DNA of 64,000 bases from Rugamonas aquatica (lineage in GTDB: Bacteria; Pseudomonadota; Gammaproteobacteria; Burkholderiales; Burkholderiaceae_D). Position 1 is the first letter of the stretch; each line of letters opens with the position of its first letter. The notes under the pieces are model-generated. The model was not told where the DNA came from, searched no databases, and saw nothing but the letters and a program-made list of their open reading frames with translations. This document shows positions 41,098 to 49,895 of the stretch, one piece after another. Both the position numbers and the translations under genes were made by a program. The stretch lies in the NCBI RefSeq assembly GCF_009380215.1, contig NZ_WHUG01000002.1:786572-850571 (forward strand), read 5' to 3'.

Positions 41098-41862
41098 TTA
41101 GTCGAGCGTGGCGATCACGGGAGCGTGGTCGGACGGCTGCTCCCATTTGCGCGGCGCGCGGTCGATCACGCAGGCGCTGCATCGGGCCACCAGCGCCTTC
41201 GACAGCAGAATGTGATCGATGCGCAGGCCTTTGTTGAGGCGGAAGCCCAGCGCGCGGTAGTCCCACCAGCTGAACGATTTTTCCGGCTGTTCGAACAGCC
41301 GGTAGGAATCGGTCAGGCCGATGTCGAGCAGGCGGGTGAGGGCGGCGCGCTCCTTGTCGGACACCAGCACCTGGCCTTCCCACGCGGCAGGATCGTGCAC
41401 GTCGCGGTCTTCCGGCGCGATGTTGTAATCGCCCAGCACCGCCAGCTGCGGATGGACGGCGGCTTCTTCCTTGATCCAGTCGTGGAAGGCGGACAACCAT
41501 CCCAGTTTGTACTCGTACTTGTCGGAGTCGACGCTCTGGCCGTTCGGCACATAGGCGCACACGATGCGCACGCCGTCGATGGTGGCGGCCAGGATGCGCT
41601 GCTGCGGATCTTCGTAGCGCGGATTGTTCTTGACCACGTCTGCCAGCGGCAGTTTGGACAGGATGGCGACGCCGTTGTACGTCTTCTGGCCGCTGAAGGC
41701 CACGTGGTAGCCAGCGGCCTCGATGGCGGCGACTGGAAACTTGTCGTCAGTTAATTTTGTTTCTTGAATACAGAGGACATCGATGGGATTCTCCTCTAGC
41801 CATTTCAAGACGTGCGTCAGGCGAACGTTGAGTGAGTTAACATTCCAAGTGGCTATTTTCAT
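41098..41862 (-). CDS. xthA: Exodeoxyribonuclease III
   Basis: The 254-residue AP endonuclease and 3'-5' exonuclease acts in base-excision repair. Motifs are MKIATWNVNSL, CIQETKL (metal-ligand Glu), YNGVAILSK, LGDYNIAPEDRDV and the C-terminal SDHAPVIATL with the catalytic His. Its stop codon directly abuts the stop of the convergent PAS-GGDEF gene with no base between. Confidence 0.95.
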   Translation of the reverse strand: MKIATWNVNSLNVRLTHVLKWLEENPIDVLCIQETKLTDDKFPVAAIEAAGYHVAFSGQKTYNGVAILSKLPLADVVKNNPRYEDPQQRILAATIDGVRIVCAYVPNGQSVDSDKYEYKLGWLSAFHDWIKEEAAVHPQLAVLGDYNIAPEDRDVHDPAAWEGQVLVSDKERAALTRLLDIGLTDSYRLFEQPEKSFSWWDYRALGFRLNKGLRIDHILLSKALVARCSACVIDRAPRKWEQPSDHAPVIATLD

Positions 41863-42279
41863 CTGAGTCTGTGTCCATGCGGGTTAGCGGGGGCGGTTAG
41901 CCTACAGGGATCAATCTTACAGCATCTTGATTTAACACATGAGATTGTTAATTTGACGATTTTTATAAAAAAACATGAAAAAGCCTTTCGTGCGCGCACT
42001 ACGAGGCTCTAAAATGTTGCAAAATGTGTGAAATCAAAAAAAAATTGCTAGGAGTGTCTCGTTGTTGTCAAAATAGAACGGTAAATAAAGACAAAATAAG
42101 CAAAAGAGAAATATACTGGTACAAATTAAGTGGAAAACTTGTGTTTCCGTTGGGCAATCAAAAATAGCAGGGTACCGGGTACATTTTTATGTTGTGGCTT
42201 AACAATAAATGGTACTATACGGAAATTACTTGTGGTTTTAACAGTGAATTGCGCGTAGCGCATTTACAAAGGAATGAAA
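41863..42279. other. AT-rich intergenic region
   Basis: No gene is seen in these ~417 bases. The stretch 41930-42250 is strikingly AT-rich compared with the GC-rich flanks. It has A-runs (A9 near 42045) and a small dyad GTACCGGGTAC near 42173. An imperfect AGCCT...AGGCT hairpin lies near 41986. It must hold the xthA promoter (leftward) and that of the small-gene cluster at 42280. I could not fix either with confidence. Such islands are often bound by H-NS/MvaT-type silencers or mark old insertion points. Confidence 0.5.
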
Positions 42280-42687
42280 ATGCGAGCTGCATTTGAGACG
42301 TGGGCGCAAAAAGACGGTCATATCGTCCGACGCCGGGAAGACAAGCCAGAAGAGTATCTGGTTTTTGAAACGCAACGCCGCTGGGTCATCTGGCAGGCAG
42401 CGTTAGAGCACGGCAAAACGCCGGGCGGCCGCAAGACCGCCGCGCAAAAGGAAGCCGCCGCGCTGGAAAAGGCCAAGGCTGCCGTTCAACGCCCGCCGGT
42501 CATCAACTCCGACGAGGCTGCCGTGCGCAACCAGGTGCTGAACGAAGTGCTGGATGCATTCTCCACCCTGGGTGGCGAACGCGGCATGGACGACATCCTG
42601 AAAGTGGTGCAGGGCTTGAAGAAGAAGCAGCAGGAGCAGGCGGAAGAGCGCGCTGTGGCTGCGGAACCGGTGCGGCATAACGCCTGA
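42280..42687 (+). CDS. Hypothetical protein with a phage-like N-terminal segment
   Basis: The 135-residue product is soluble and highly charged. The N-terminal ~45 residues (FETWAQKDGH...ETQRRWVIWQAAL) resemble a short helical segment common in phage-related proteins, which have an F-x-x-W...R-x-x-x-x-W-x-A-A pattern. The middle is Ala/Lys-rich, and the C-terminus is a Lys/Gln/Glu-rich helix (VVQGLKKKQQEQAEERA). Two ATGs are available. AAAGGA at 42268-42273 is correctly spaced only for the one at 42280. A DUF1653 gene follows six bases later, so the two are probably co-transcribed. Function is unknown. Confidence 0.75.
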   Translation: MRAAFETWAQKDGHIVRRREDKPEEYLVFETQRRWVIWQAALEHGKTPGGRKTAAQKEAAALEKAKAAVQRPPVINSDEAAVRNQVLNEVLDAFSTLGGERGMDDILKVVQGLKKKQQEQAEERAVAAEPVRHNA

Positions 42688-42693
42688 TCCGGT

Positions 42694-42882
42694 ATGCGCT
42701 TCAAGCACTACAAAGGGGGGCTCTACGAGCTGGTATGTGAGGCCACCCTGGAATCCGATCTCAGCACCATGATCGTTTATCGTGCCGCCAACGGGTCCAT
42801 CTGGGCCCGGCCGAAAGACGTTTTTTTTGAAATTATCGAAGTCGATGGCGTAAAAGTGCAACGCTTTACGCCGCTTGATTGA
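42694..42882 (+). CDS. DUF1653 domain protein
   Basis: The 62-residue protein is essentially one DUF1653 domain: FKHYKGGLYELVCEATLESD, then MIVYRAANGSIWARP and a short C-terminal strand with FFEIIEVDG. The family is small, widespread and of unknown function. It starts six bases after the previous gene. The ribosome-binding site is weak, which fits coupled translation. Confidence 0.85.
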   Translation: MRFKHYKGGLYELVCEATLESDLSTMIVYRAANGSIWARPKDVFFEIIEVDGVKVQRFTPLD

Positions 42883-42942
42883 GCATATGGAATAGCCCCC
42901 GGGCTGCTACACTGGTCTGACCCACTAACCCTGAGGCAGACC

Positions 42943-43407
42943 ATGTATTTCCGCCCCATTGCAGCTGCGCTGAAAATCGCATTCGCTGCTGCGGCGTTGC
43001 CGGCATTGATAACCGGCTGCGCCTCCCTGACAGAATCCACCCAACAAAACGTGCTGGTGCAAACCGTGCTCGATCATCGCGAGATCGCGGGCGTCGGCTG
43101 TGTGCTGTACAACGATGTCGGCAAATGGTTCGTCACCACGCCGGAACGCGTCACGCTGCGCAAGAGCGCGGGCCCGCTGCGCATCGACTGCCGCAAGGAC
43201 GGCGCTGGCTGGGCCTATGAGAAGGTCGACTCCAAGGCGGATGGCAATCTGTGGGGGAATCTGGCGCTGACGGCCGGTGTCGGCTATTTCATCGACAAGA
43301 ATACGGGCGCGGGCTATGACTATCCAGCCACGCTGACGGTGGTGATGCACCCGGCGGTGGAGCGCGATGCGCTGCCGCCGCCGGCTGCGGGTGTTACCTT
43401 GTACTGA
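42943..43407 (+). CDS. Putative lipoprotein
   Basis: The 154-residue protein has a lipoprotein signal peptide ending in the lipobox ITGC (Cys near residue 24). A small domain follows with an internal pair of cysteines (GVGCVLYND and RIDCRKDG) and a hydrophobic GNLALTAGVGYFIDKNTGAGYDYP segment that resembles a glycine-zipper or short hairpin loop. GAGGCAGACC precedes the ATG. I recognise no named family. The residue after the lipobox Cys is Ala, so outer-membrane sorting is expected. Confidence 0.82.
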   Translation: MYFRPIAAALKIAFAAAALPALITGCASLTESTQQNVLVQTVLDHREIAGVGCVLYNDVGKWFVTTPERVTLRKSAGPLRIDCRKDGAGWAYEKVDSKADGNLWGNLALTAGVGYFIDKNTGAGYDYPATLTVVMHPAVERDALPPPAAGVTLY

Positions 43408-43419
43408 TTAAGCGCGCGC

Positions 43420-44913
43420 TTATGCCCGATTAATCAGGAAGTTCGACAGCAGCGGTACCGGACGGCCGGTAGCGCCTTTCGCGCCGCCCGATTTCCATGC
43501 GGTGCCGGCAATGTCCAGGTGGGCCCAGGTGTACTTGCGGGTGAAGTTCTCCAGGAACGCCGCCGCCGTGCACGACGCGCCGCCAGGGGTGCCGATGTTG
43601 GCCAGGTCGGCGAAGTTGGACTTCAGCTGCTCGTTGTATTCCTCGCCGATCGGCAGGCGCCATGCGGTGTCGCCGGCGGCTTTACCCGCTGCCATGATCT
43701 CGTCGGCCAGCTTGTTGTGCACTTCGTCGTCGCGCGTGAACAGGCCGCTCTTGTGGTGGCCCAGGGCGACGATGCAGGCGCCGGTCAGCGTGGCGATGTC
43801 GATCACGGCGGCCGGGTTGAAGCGCTCGGCGTAGGCCAGCGCGTCGCACAGCACCAGACGGCCTTCGGCGTCGGTGTTCAGGATCTCGATGGTCAGGCCG
43901 TTCATCGAGGTGACGATGTCGCCCGGCTTGGTGGCGCGGCCGGAAGGCATGTTCTCGCAGGCGGCGATCACGCCGATCACGTTCAGCTTCAGGTTCATCT
44001 CGCCGATGGCGCGGAAGGTGCCCAGTACCGAAGCGGCGCCGCCCATGTCGTACTTCATCTCGTCCATGCCAGGACCGGCTTTCAGCGAAATGCCGCCGGT
44101 GTCGAAGGTGATGCCTTTACCGACCAGCACCACCGGCGCATCCTTAGGCTTGCCGCCCATGTGCTTGAGGATGATGAACTTCGGCGGCTGCTCGCTGCCG
44201 TTGGTCACGGACAGGAAGCTGTTCATCTTCAGCGCTTCCAGTTGTTTGCGGTCCAGTACTTCGATGTCGAACTTGTAGTCCTTGCCCAGCTTCTTGGCGG
44301 TGTTGGCCAGGTAGGTCGGGGTGCAGACGTTGGCCGACAGGTTGCCCAGTTCCTTGGTCAGGTCCATGCCGTTGGCGATCGCCTCGGCTTGGGCCAGCGC
44401 CAGCTTGGTGGCGGCGGTGTTAGGCACGGCCAGCGCGATTTTCTTCACGCCGGTCGGCGCCGGGTCCTTCTTGCTCTTCTGGCCGTCGGTGCGGAACACG
44501 CTTTCGTGCGCGCTTTGCACCACACAGCGGATCGCCCAATTGAGGTCGCGCTCTTTCACTTCAGCCATCGGCAGTGCGATAATAGCGTCGCTCGTACCCA
44601 GCGAGGAGAATGCCTTCAGCGCTGCGGACACGCCGCTGGCGAAGCTCTTCTCGCTGACGGCATCGTCGCTACCCAGGCCGACCAGCAGTACGCGTTCGGC
44701 GCTCGCGCCTTTCACGCCGCGCAGCAGCAGGGTGGTGCCGGCCTTGCCGGAGATGTCGCCGGACTTCAGCGCAGCCGTGATTTCACCGGAGCCGTCCAAC
44801 GCCTTGGCGGCTTGCGACAGCTTCTTGTTCTCAAAGACCGCGACGGCGACAACGCCGGCCTTGGCCGATGCGATGGTGTTTTTTGTGTCGAATGCTTTTA
44901 TGCTAAAGTCCAT
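43420..44913 (-). CDS. pepA: Leucyl aminopeptidase PepA
   Basis: The 497-residue M17 metallo-aminopeptidase has an N-terminal macrodomain-like part and a catalytic C-terminal part. Metal and catalytic motifs are [28 protein letters not shown] and the signature [19 protein letters not shown] precedes the ATG at 44913. It is divergent from lptF-lptG, a conserved gene order in Proteobacteria. In E. coli PepA also binds DNA at carAB and cer; whether that holds here is unknown. Confidence 0.96.
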   Translation of the reverse strand: MDFSIKAFDTKNTIASAKAGVVAVAVFENKKLSQAAKALDGSGEITAALKSGDISGKAGTTLLLRGVKGASAERVLLVGLGSDDAVSEKSFASGVSAALKAFSSLGTSDAIIALPMAEVKERDLNWAIRCVVQSAHESVFRTDGQKSKKDPAPTGVKKIALAVPNTAATKLALAQAEAIANGMDLTKELGNLSANVCTPTYLANTAKKLGKDYKFDIEVLDRKQLEALKMNSFLSVTNGSEQPPKFIILKHMGGKPKDAPVVLVGKGITFDTGGISLKAGPGMDEMKYDMGGAASVLGTFRAIGEMNLKLNVIGVIAACENMPSGRATKPGDIVTSMNGLTIEILNTDAEGRLVLCDALAYAERFNPAAVIDIATLTGACIVALGHHKSGLFTRDDEVHNKLADEIMAAGKAAGDTAWRLPIGEEYNEQLKSNFADLANIGTPGGASCTAAAFLENFTRKYTWAHLDIAGTAWKSGGAKGATGRPVPLLSNFLINRA

Positions 44914-45014
44914 TTGATTCTCCGTGTCGTGTACGAATTGCCAGCCTGTTTATCAGGCTGTTATTTAAACTTGTGGCCCTGTGAGGCCCTTAACTACCGA
45001 ATTATAACTTTCGA

Positions 45015-46151
45015 ATGATCTTTCAACGCGCCCTACGACGTGAAATGGCAAGTACCGCCGGGGCCACCTTCACTGTGCTGTTCAGCATCTGCGTTACCTG
45101 GACCCTGATTACGGTTCTTGGCATGGCCGCCGGCGGCAAGGTCGCCTCCGGCGATGTCGTCGCGCTGATCGCCTTCGCAGCCTTGAATTATCTGCCAACT
45201 ATTGTGATCCTCACCAGCTTTATTTCAGTGCTGATGGTCGTTACCCGCACCTATCGCGATTCCGAGATGGTGGTGTGGTTCGCTTCCGGCCTGAGTCTGA
45301 CCCGCTGGATCGCGCCGGTGCTGGTGTTTGGCCTGCCGCTGATCCTGGTGACGGCGGGCCTGAGCTTCGTCGCCACGCCGTGGGCCAAGCTGAAAAGCCT
45401 GGAATACGTGGAGCGCTTCCAGAAGCGCGAGGATTTGCAGAAGGTGTCGCCGGGCCAGTTCAAGGAATCCACGTCGACCAACCGCATATTCTTCGTCGAG
45501 GGCGTGGAGGGCAAGACTTCGGTAGTGCAGAACGTGTTCGTCAACACGGTCGATGAACACGGCACCGCCGTCATCGTCGCGCGCGAAGGCGTGGTCAGTA
45601 CCGGGCCCAAAGGCGAGCGCTATCTGGTGCTGAAGAACGGCCGCCGTTACCAGGGCATGCCGGGCCAGTCGGACTTCCAGACCATGGAGTTCGAAAGCTA
45701 CAGCATGCGCGTGACCAACCACAATCAGGATCTGGAGACGGAGCGTAATATCGCCGCCGTGCCGATCATGGATCTGCTGTACGACACCACGCCGGTCGGC
45801 CGCGCGGAGCTGCTGTGGCGGATCTCGTCGCCCATCACCTGCCTGCTGCTGATATTGCTGGCGATTCCGCTGGGCTTCGTCAATCCGCGCGCCGGCAGCT
45901 CGGCCAACCTGATTATCTCGCTGCTGATCTTCTTCAGCTACAGCAATCTGGTCAAGCTGGTGGAGGCCAACGTCAAGCAGGGCAAGTCGATGTTCGCGCT
46001 GTCTTGGTGGCCGCTGCACCTGGCCGTGGCGCTGCTGGTGTTCGGGCTGTTCGCCTGGCGTTTGAACCTGAACCACCGTTACCATCCGCTGGCATTGCTG
46101 GCGGCGCTGAAGCGCTCGCGCGCCGCTGACAAGAAAGCCGTATCGCCATGA
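45015..46151 (+). CDS. lptF: LPS export ABC transporter permease LptF
   Basis: The 378-residue inner-membrane protein (YjgP/YjgQ family) has six helices in two groups of three, around a periplasmic jellyroll domain (~residues 130-270). The N-terminus MIFQRALRREMASTAG is typical. It forms the LptB2FG complex that extracts lipopolysaccharide from the inner membrane. It overlaps lptG by four bases (ATGA at 46148). Confidence 0.95.
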   Translation: MIFQRALRREMASTAGATFTVLFSICVTWTLITVLGMAAGGKVASGDVVALIAFAALNYLPTIVILTSFISVLMVVTRTYRDSEMVVWFASGLSLTRWIAPVLVFGLPLILVTAGLSFVATPWAKLKSLEYVERFQKREDLQKVSPGQFKESTSTNRIFFVEGVEGKTSVVQNVFVNTVDEHGTAVIVAREGVVSTGPKGERYLVLKNGRRYQGMPGQSDFQTMEFESYSMRVTNHNQDLETERNIAAVPIMDLLYDTTPVGRAELLWRISSPITCLLLILLAIPLGFVNPRAGSSANLIISLLIFFSYSNLVKLVEANVKQGKSMFALSWWPLHLAVALLVFGLFAWRLNLNHRYHPLALLAALKRSRAADKKAVSP

Positions 46152-47317
46152 AGATCCTGCAACGCTATTTTGCCGTCACCATTTTGCAGGCGGTGGCATT
46201 CCTGCTGGTCGCCTTGCTGGCGCTGCAGGCCTTCATGGATTTGACGGGCGAGCTGCCGTCGGTCGGCCAGAACGGCTACACCATCCAGTATGCCTTCCTG
46301 TATGTGCTGGTGCGGCTGCCGGCCCACGTGTATGAAGTGATGCCGCTGGCGGCGCTGATCGGCACCATCTACACGATGGCGCAGTTCGCGGCCACCTCCG
46401 AGTTCACCATCATGCGCGCGGCCAGCATGTCGACCGGCATGGTGGCGGGGATGCTGGCCAAGGTCGGCCTGGTGCTGGTGGTGATCACCTTCATCTTCGG
46501 CGAACTGGTGGCGCCGCGCACCGCGCCGCTGGCCGAGAAGATCAAGCTGAGCGCCCGTGGCGCCGCGATCTCGTCGGAGTTCCGCTCCGGCCTGTGGACC
46601 AAGGATATCGTCAAGTCCGAAGGCATGCGCGGCATGGTCATCGGCACGCGCTTCTTCAATGCGCGCCAGGTCAGCCCGGACGGCACGCTGGTCGACGTCA
46701 AGCTGTATGAATTCGACACCAGCTTCCGTCTGCGTTCGATCACGCTGGCCAAGACCGGTACCTTCAAGGGCGACAACAACTGGCAGCTGTCGGATGTGAC
46801 GGAAAATCTCTTCACCAATCCGGCGCTGCTGAAACCGGGCAGCCAGGCCAACCTGGCCAACAACTTCGCCCAGGACACGAGCCTGATCGAAACCCGACAC
46901 AGCGTCACCAAGAATTTGCTGTCCGAGGTGACGCCTAAGATCCTGTCGGTGGCAGGTTCCGATCCCGAGCGCATGTCGGCCAACGAGCTGGCCGTCTACA
47001 CCCGCCACCTGCAGGAGAACAAGCAGGAGACCGAGCGCTTCAAGATCGCGTTCTGGAAGAAGCTGTTCGACCCGCTGGCGATCTTCGTGCTGATGGCGCT
47101 GGCGCTGCCGTTCGGCTATCTGCACACCCGCAGCGGCGGCGTGAGTCTGAAGATCTTTGTTGGTATCATGATCGGTGTGAGCTTCCAGCTGGTGAACTCG
47201 CTGTTCTCGCATCTAGGCATGCTGAGCGCCTTCCCTGCGTTCGTCACGGCGCTCGCGCCCAGCATGCTGTTCCTGGCGCTGGCGTTGGGAGCCCTGTGGT
47301 GGGTGGAGAGGCATTAG
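46148..47317 (+). CDS. lptG: LPS export ABC transporter permease LptG
   Basis: The 389-residue partner of LptF has the same fold: MKILQRYFAVTILQAV at the start, helices near 16-36, 60-85 and 100-120, a periplasmic domain, then three C-terminal helices (LAIFVLMALALPFGYLH, IFVGIMIGVSFQLVNSLFSHLG). It is translationally coupled to lptF. The cbiX start follows two bases after its stop. Confidence 0.95.
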   Translation: MKILQRYFAVTILQAVAFLLVALLALQAFMDLTGELPSVGQNGYTIQYAFLYVLVRLPAHVYEVMPLAALIGTIYTMAQFAATSEFTIMRAASMSTGMVAGMLAKVGLVLVVITFIFGELVAPRTAPLAEKIKLSARGAAISSEFRSGLWTKDIVKSEGMRGMVIGTRFFNARQVSPDGTLVDVKLYEFDTSFRLRSITLAKTGTFKGDNNWQLSDVTENLFTNPALLKPGSQANLANNFAQDTSLIETRHSVTKNLLSEVTPKILSVAGSDPERMSANELAVYTRHLQENKQETERFKIAFWKKLFDPLAIFVLMALALPFGYLHTRSGGVSLKIFVGIMIGVSFQLVNSLFSHLGMLSAFPAFVTALAPSMLFLALALGALWWVERH

Positions 47318-47319
47318 TC

Positions 47320-47709
47320 ATGAGTAAGCAGGCATTGGTTTTATTTGCGCACGGCGCGCGCGCCGCATCGTGGGCTGCGCCGTTCGAACGGTTGCGCGAG
47401 CTGACGCAGGCGCGCACGCCGGACGTGAGCGTGTCGCTGGCCTTTCTGGAATTGATGACACCGAGCCTGCCCGAGCTGGTGGCCGAACTGGTCGCCGGCG
47501 GCACCGCGCACATCACCGTGGTGCCGGTGTTCCTGGGGCAGGGCGGCCACGTGCTGCGCGACCTGCCGCTGATGGTCGAGCAGCTGCGCATCGATCATCC
47601 GCAGGCATCGATCACGGTGGTCGATGCGGCCGGCGAGAACGCGGCCGTGCTTAATGCGCTGTCCGACTACTGCGTGGCCTCGCTGTCAGCGCGCGCGACG
47701 CCAGACTGA
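47320..47709 (+). CDS. cbiX: Sirohydrochlorin chelatase, short CbiX/SirB type
   Basis: The 129-residue single-domain chelatase opens with LVLFAHGARAASWAAPFERL, where the His is a metal ligand. It also has HITVVPVFLGQGGHVLRDLP with the second His region. Small CbiX proteins insert Fe or Co into sirohydrochlorin. With cobA at 50.7 kb it could complete siroheme synthesis for CysI. The start at 47320 lies two bases after lptG, so it may be read through from lptFG. Its 3' end overlaps the convergent lipocalin-like gene by 24 bases. Confidence 0.88.
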   Translation: MSKQALVLFAHGARAASWAAPFERLRELTQARTPDVSVSLAFLELMTPSLPELVAELVAGGTAHITVVPVFLGQGGHVLRDLPLMVEQLRIDHPQASITVVDAAGENAAVLNALSDYCVASLSARATPD

Positions 47710-48183
47710 CAGCGGTATATGCCCGTCCGGCCTGGCCGGCACGCGGTAGCTCAGTTCATCCCCGTTCAATTCATAGGCGCGCTTCTGCTGCGTACCCTCC
47801 CAGTTTGAAAAAGCCGCGTTGGCGATGCTGAAGGTTAGCGTGCGCGCCTCGCTGTCGATGGCGACGGTGCCGAAGTGCGTGCTCGATCCGAAGACGGCGG
47901 CCTCGAACTCGGCCGGCGTGCCGTTCTTCTTGTCGCCGCCGGCAAAGTGCGGACGCCCGGTGCGGTAGATCTGCACGCTGTAGCGGCCTTGTTTGTCGAT
48001 CATCATCAGGCCGGCGGGCGCTTCGCCGTAGTCGTGGATGCGCGTGCCGTCCGGCAGCAGCTGGTCGGCGGCGACCAGCGTCCAGGTGCCGGCCAGCGGG
48101 AAGTCTGGCGCTGCGGGCGCTCCGGCCGCCTGCGTGGCGGGCACCCACATGACGAGGCAAAATAATCGGTTCAGCAGTTTCAT
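47686..48183 (-). CDS. Exported lipocalin-like domain protein
   Basis: The 165-residue protein has a signal peptide ending PATQAAG and a single lipocalin-like domain. That domain shows PLAGTWTLVAADQLLPDG, an early Gly-x-Trp as in lipocalins, and IDKQGRYSVQIYRTGRPHFAG. ACGGAGAA precedes the ATG. It is divergent from a LysR regulator, which is its likely controller. Its 3' end overlaps cbiX by 24 bases. The ligand is unknown. Confidence 0.82.
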   Translation of the reverse strand: MKLLNRLFCLVMWVPATQAAGAPAAPDFPLAGTWTLVAADQLLPDGTRIHDYGEAPAGLMMIDKQGRYSVQIYRTGRPHFAGGDKKNGTPAEFEAAVFGSSTHFGTVAIDSEARTLTFSIANAAFSNWEGTQQKRAYELNGDELSYRVPARPDGHIPLSVWRRAR

Positions 48184-48261
48184 GGCGTTCTCCGTGATGG
48201 TGATGGAGCCACGATAGCGCTAAACCGATCTGAACGAAATTAGCGAAATCCGCCCGATATA

Positions 48262-48277
48262 TGTGCATAATTGCACA
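48262..48277. promoter_or_regulatory. Inverted repeat abutting the LysR start codon
   Basis: TGTGCA-TAAT-TGCACA ends one base before the ATG at 48278 and would cover the translation start. It is a candidate autoregulatory operator in the divergent LysR/lipocalin region. Confidence 0.5.
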
Positions 48278-49144
48278 ATGAGCCAACCAGACTGGGATCA
48301 CCTCCGATACTTCCTGGCCCTGCACGATGCCGGCACGCTGAGCGGTGCCGCGCGGGCGGCCGGGGTCGAGCACACCACCGTGGCGCGGCGCATCGATGCG
48401 CTGGAGACGGCGCTGGCGGTGAAGCTGTTCGACCGCTTTCCGAGAGGCTGGTCGCTGACGGCGGCCGGCAAGGCGCTGGTGCCGCATGCGCGCAAGATGG
48501 AAGAGAACTTGCATGGCCTGATGCGGGCGGCCAGCGGCAGCGCTGCGCTGAGCGGGAAGGTGAGGGTGTCGGCGCCGCCTGCGCTGTCGGCCTATCTGCT
48601 GGCGCCGCGCCTGAAGACCGCGCTGCTCCGGCTACCCGGCATCGAGCTGGATCTGCGCGGCGAGGCACGCGAGACGGATCTGATGCGGCGCGAGTCGGAT
48701 ATCGCGTTGCGCTTCAAGCGCCCCGATGCGCCGGGGCTGGCGGTGCGGGCGTTGACGACGATCGCCTACGGCCTGTACGCCAGCCCGGACTACCTGGCGG
48801 CGCGCGCGCCGGAGCAGTGGGAGTTTGTCGGCTACGATGAGCTGATGCAGGAGACGCCGCAGCAGCAATGGCTGGAGAAGGTGCGAGACGGGCGCCGCTA
48901 CTGCCTGCGTTCCAATGACCTGGGCGCTTTGTACCAGGCGGCGCTGGGCGGCTGCGGCGTTGCGGTGCTGCCGGAGTACCTGTTCGATTTGCGGCGCGGC
49001 GGCCTGGCGCCCATCGACACGCCGGCCTGCCCGGTCAAGCGCAAGCTGTGGATCGTCATGCACGAGGATGTGCGGCGCGCCGCGCAGGTGCGCGCGGTGG
49101 CCGATGAGCTGATTGCGTTGTTTACTTCCGCGGGACGATCTTGA
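48278..49144 (+). CDS. LysR-family transcriptional regulator
   Basis: The 288-residue regulator has an N-terminal winged HTH (WDHLRYFLALHDAGTLSGAARAAGVEHTTVARRIDALE region, residues ~5-40, given here as a range) and an effector-binding domain. The family motif FDRFPRGWSLTAAGKAL follows the HTH. A GTG at 48263 would add five residues, but homology starts near MSQPDWDHLRYF. No Shine-Dalgarno precedes either start. It is divergent from the lipocalin-like gene and convergent with the cyclotransferase gene, overlapping that gene's end by 23 bases. Confidence 0.92.
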   Translation: MSQPDWDHLRYFLALHDAGTLSGAARAAGVEHTTVARRIDALETALAVKLFDRFPRGWSLTAAGKALVPHARKMEENLHGLMRAASGSAALSGKVRVSAPPALSAYLLAPRLKTALLRLPGIELDLRGEARETDLMRRESDIALRFKRPDAPGLAVRALTTIAYGLYASPDYLAARAPEQWEFVGYDELMQETPQQQWLEKVRDGRRYCLRSNDLGALYQAALGGCGVAVLPEYLFDLRRGGLAPIDTPACPVKRKLWIVMHEDVRRAAQVRAVADELIALFTSAGRS

Positions 49145-49895
49145 TTTCGTAAAGTTTGGGCCACAGCTTGCCGGTCACGAACAGGCGCTTCTTCTCGGCG
49201 TCGTAAGCGATGCCGTTCATGACGTTCTCGCCGTTGAGGCCCTTGCCGGCGTCGGGATACAGTTTGCCCAGGTCGATCCAGCCGGTGATCTTGCCGTTGG
49301 CCGGATCGATGCGGGCGATGGTGTTGGTGTGCCACAGATTGGCGAAGATTTCGTCGCCCACCACTTCCAGCTCGTTGACCTGGTCGACCGGGATGCCGTC
49401 CGCCGTCACCTTCACGCGGCGCACTTCGAGGAAGGTCTTGGGATCGAGGAAGCGCAGGTTGGCCGTGCCGTCGCTCATGATCAGCTCCTTGCCGTTCTGC
49501 GCCAGGCCCCAGCCTTCGCCGGGATAGGCGAACTGGTTGCGCATTTCGAAGGTGGCCAGGTCGAACACGAAGCCGGTGTGGGTCTGCCAGGTCAGGCCGA
49601 CCAGCGTGTCCTGCCATGCCGTCAGTCCTTCGCCGAAGTACTGCGGCGGAATGTCCTTGCTCTTGACGACTTTACCGGTCTCCAGCTCCACCTTGCGGAT
49701 CGACGATTTGCCATTCAGGCCGGTGCTCTCGTACAGGAAGCCGTCGCGGTACAGCAGCCCTTCGGTGAAGGCCTGCGGATCGTGCGGGTAGGCGCGGACG
49801 ACCTTGAAATCGTAGGTGGGGATGGCGGCGGGAGCATGGGCGGCTACCGGCAGCAGTGCGAGGAGAAGGAGGGCTTGGGCGTAGTTCGTTTTCAC
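49122..49895 (-). CDS. Glutaminyl-peptide cyclotransferase (glutamine cyclotransferase)
   Basis: The 257-residue secreted five-bladed propeller enzyme converts N-terminal Gln to pyroglutamate. Motifs are YPHDPQAFTEGLLYRDGFLYESTGLNG, then QVNELEVVGDEIFANLWHTN and NGIAYD. A signal peptide (LLLLALLPVAAHAPAA) requires a GTG start at 49893-49895. The G of this GTG is the last base of the upstream gene's TAG, so translation is coupled. No ATG gives a plausible N-terminus. Plant-type QC family membership is clear from length and motifs. Confidence 0.9.
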   Translation of the reverse strand: MKTNYAQALLLLALLPVAAHAPAAIPTYDFKVVRAYPHDPQAFTEGLLYRDGFLYESTGLNGKSSIRKVELETGKVVKSKDIPPQYFGEGLTAWQDTLVGLTWQTHTGFVFDLATFEMRNQFAYPGEGWGLAQNGKELIMSDGTANLRFLDPKTFLEVRRVKVTADGIPVDQVNELEVVGDEIFANLWHTNTIARIDPANGKITGWIDLGKLYPDAGKGLNGENVMNGIAYDAEKKRLFVTGKLWPKLYEIKIVPRK

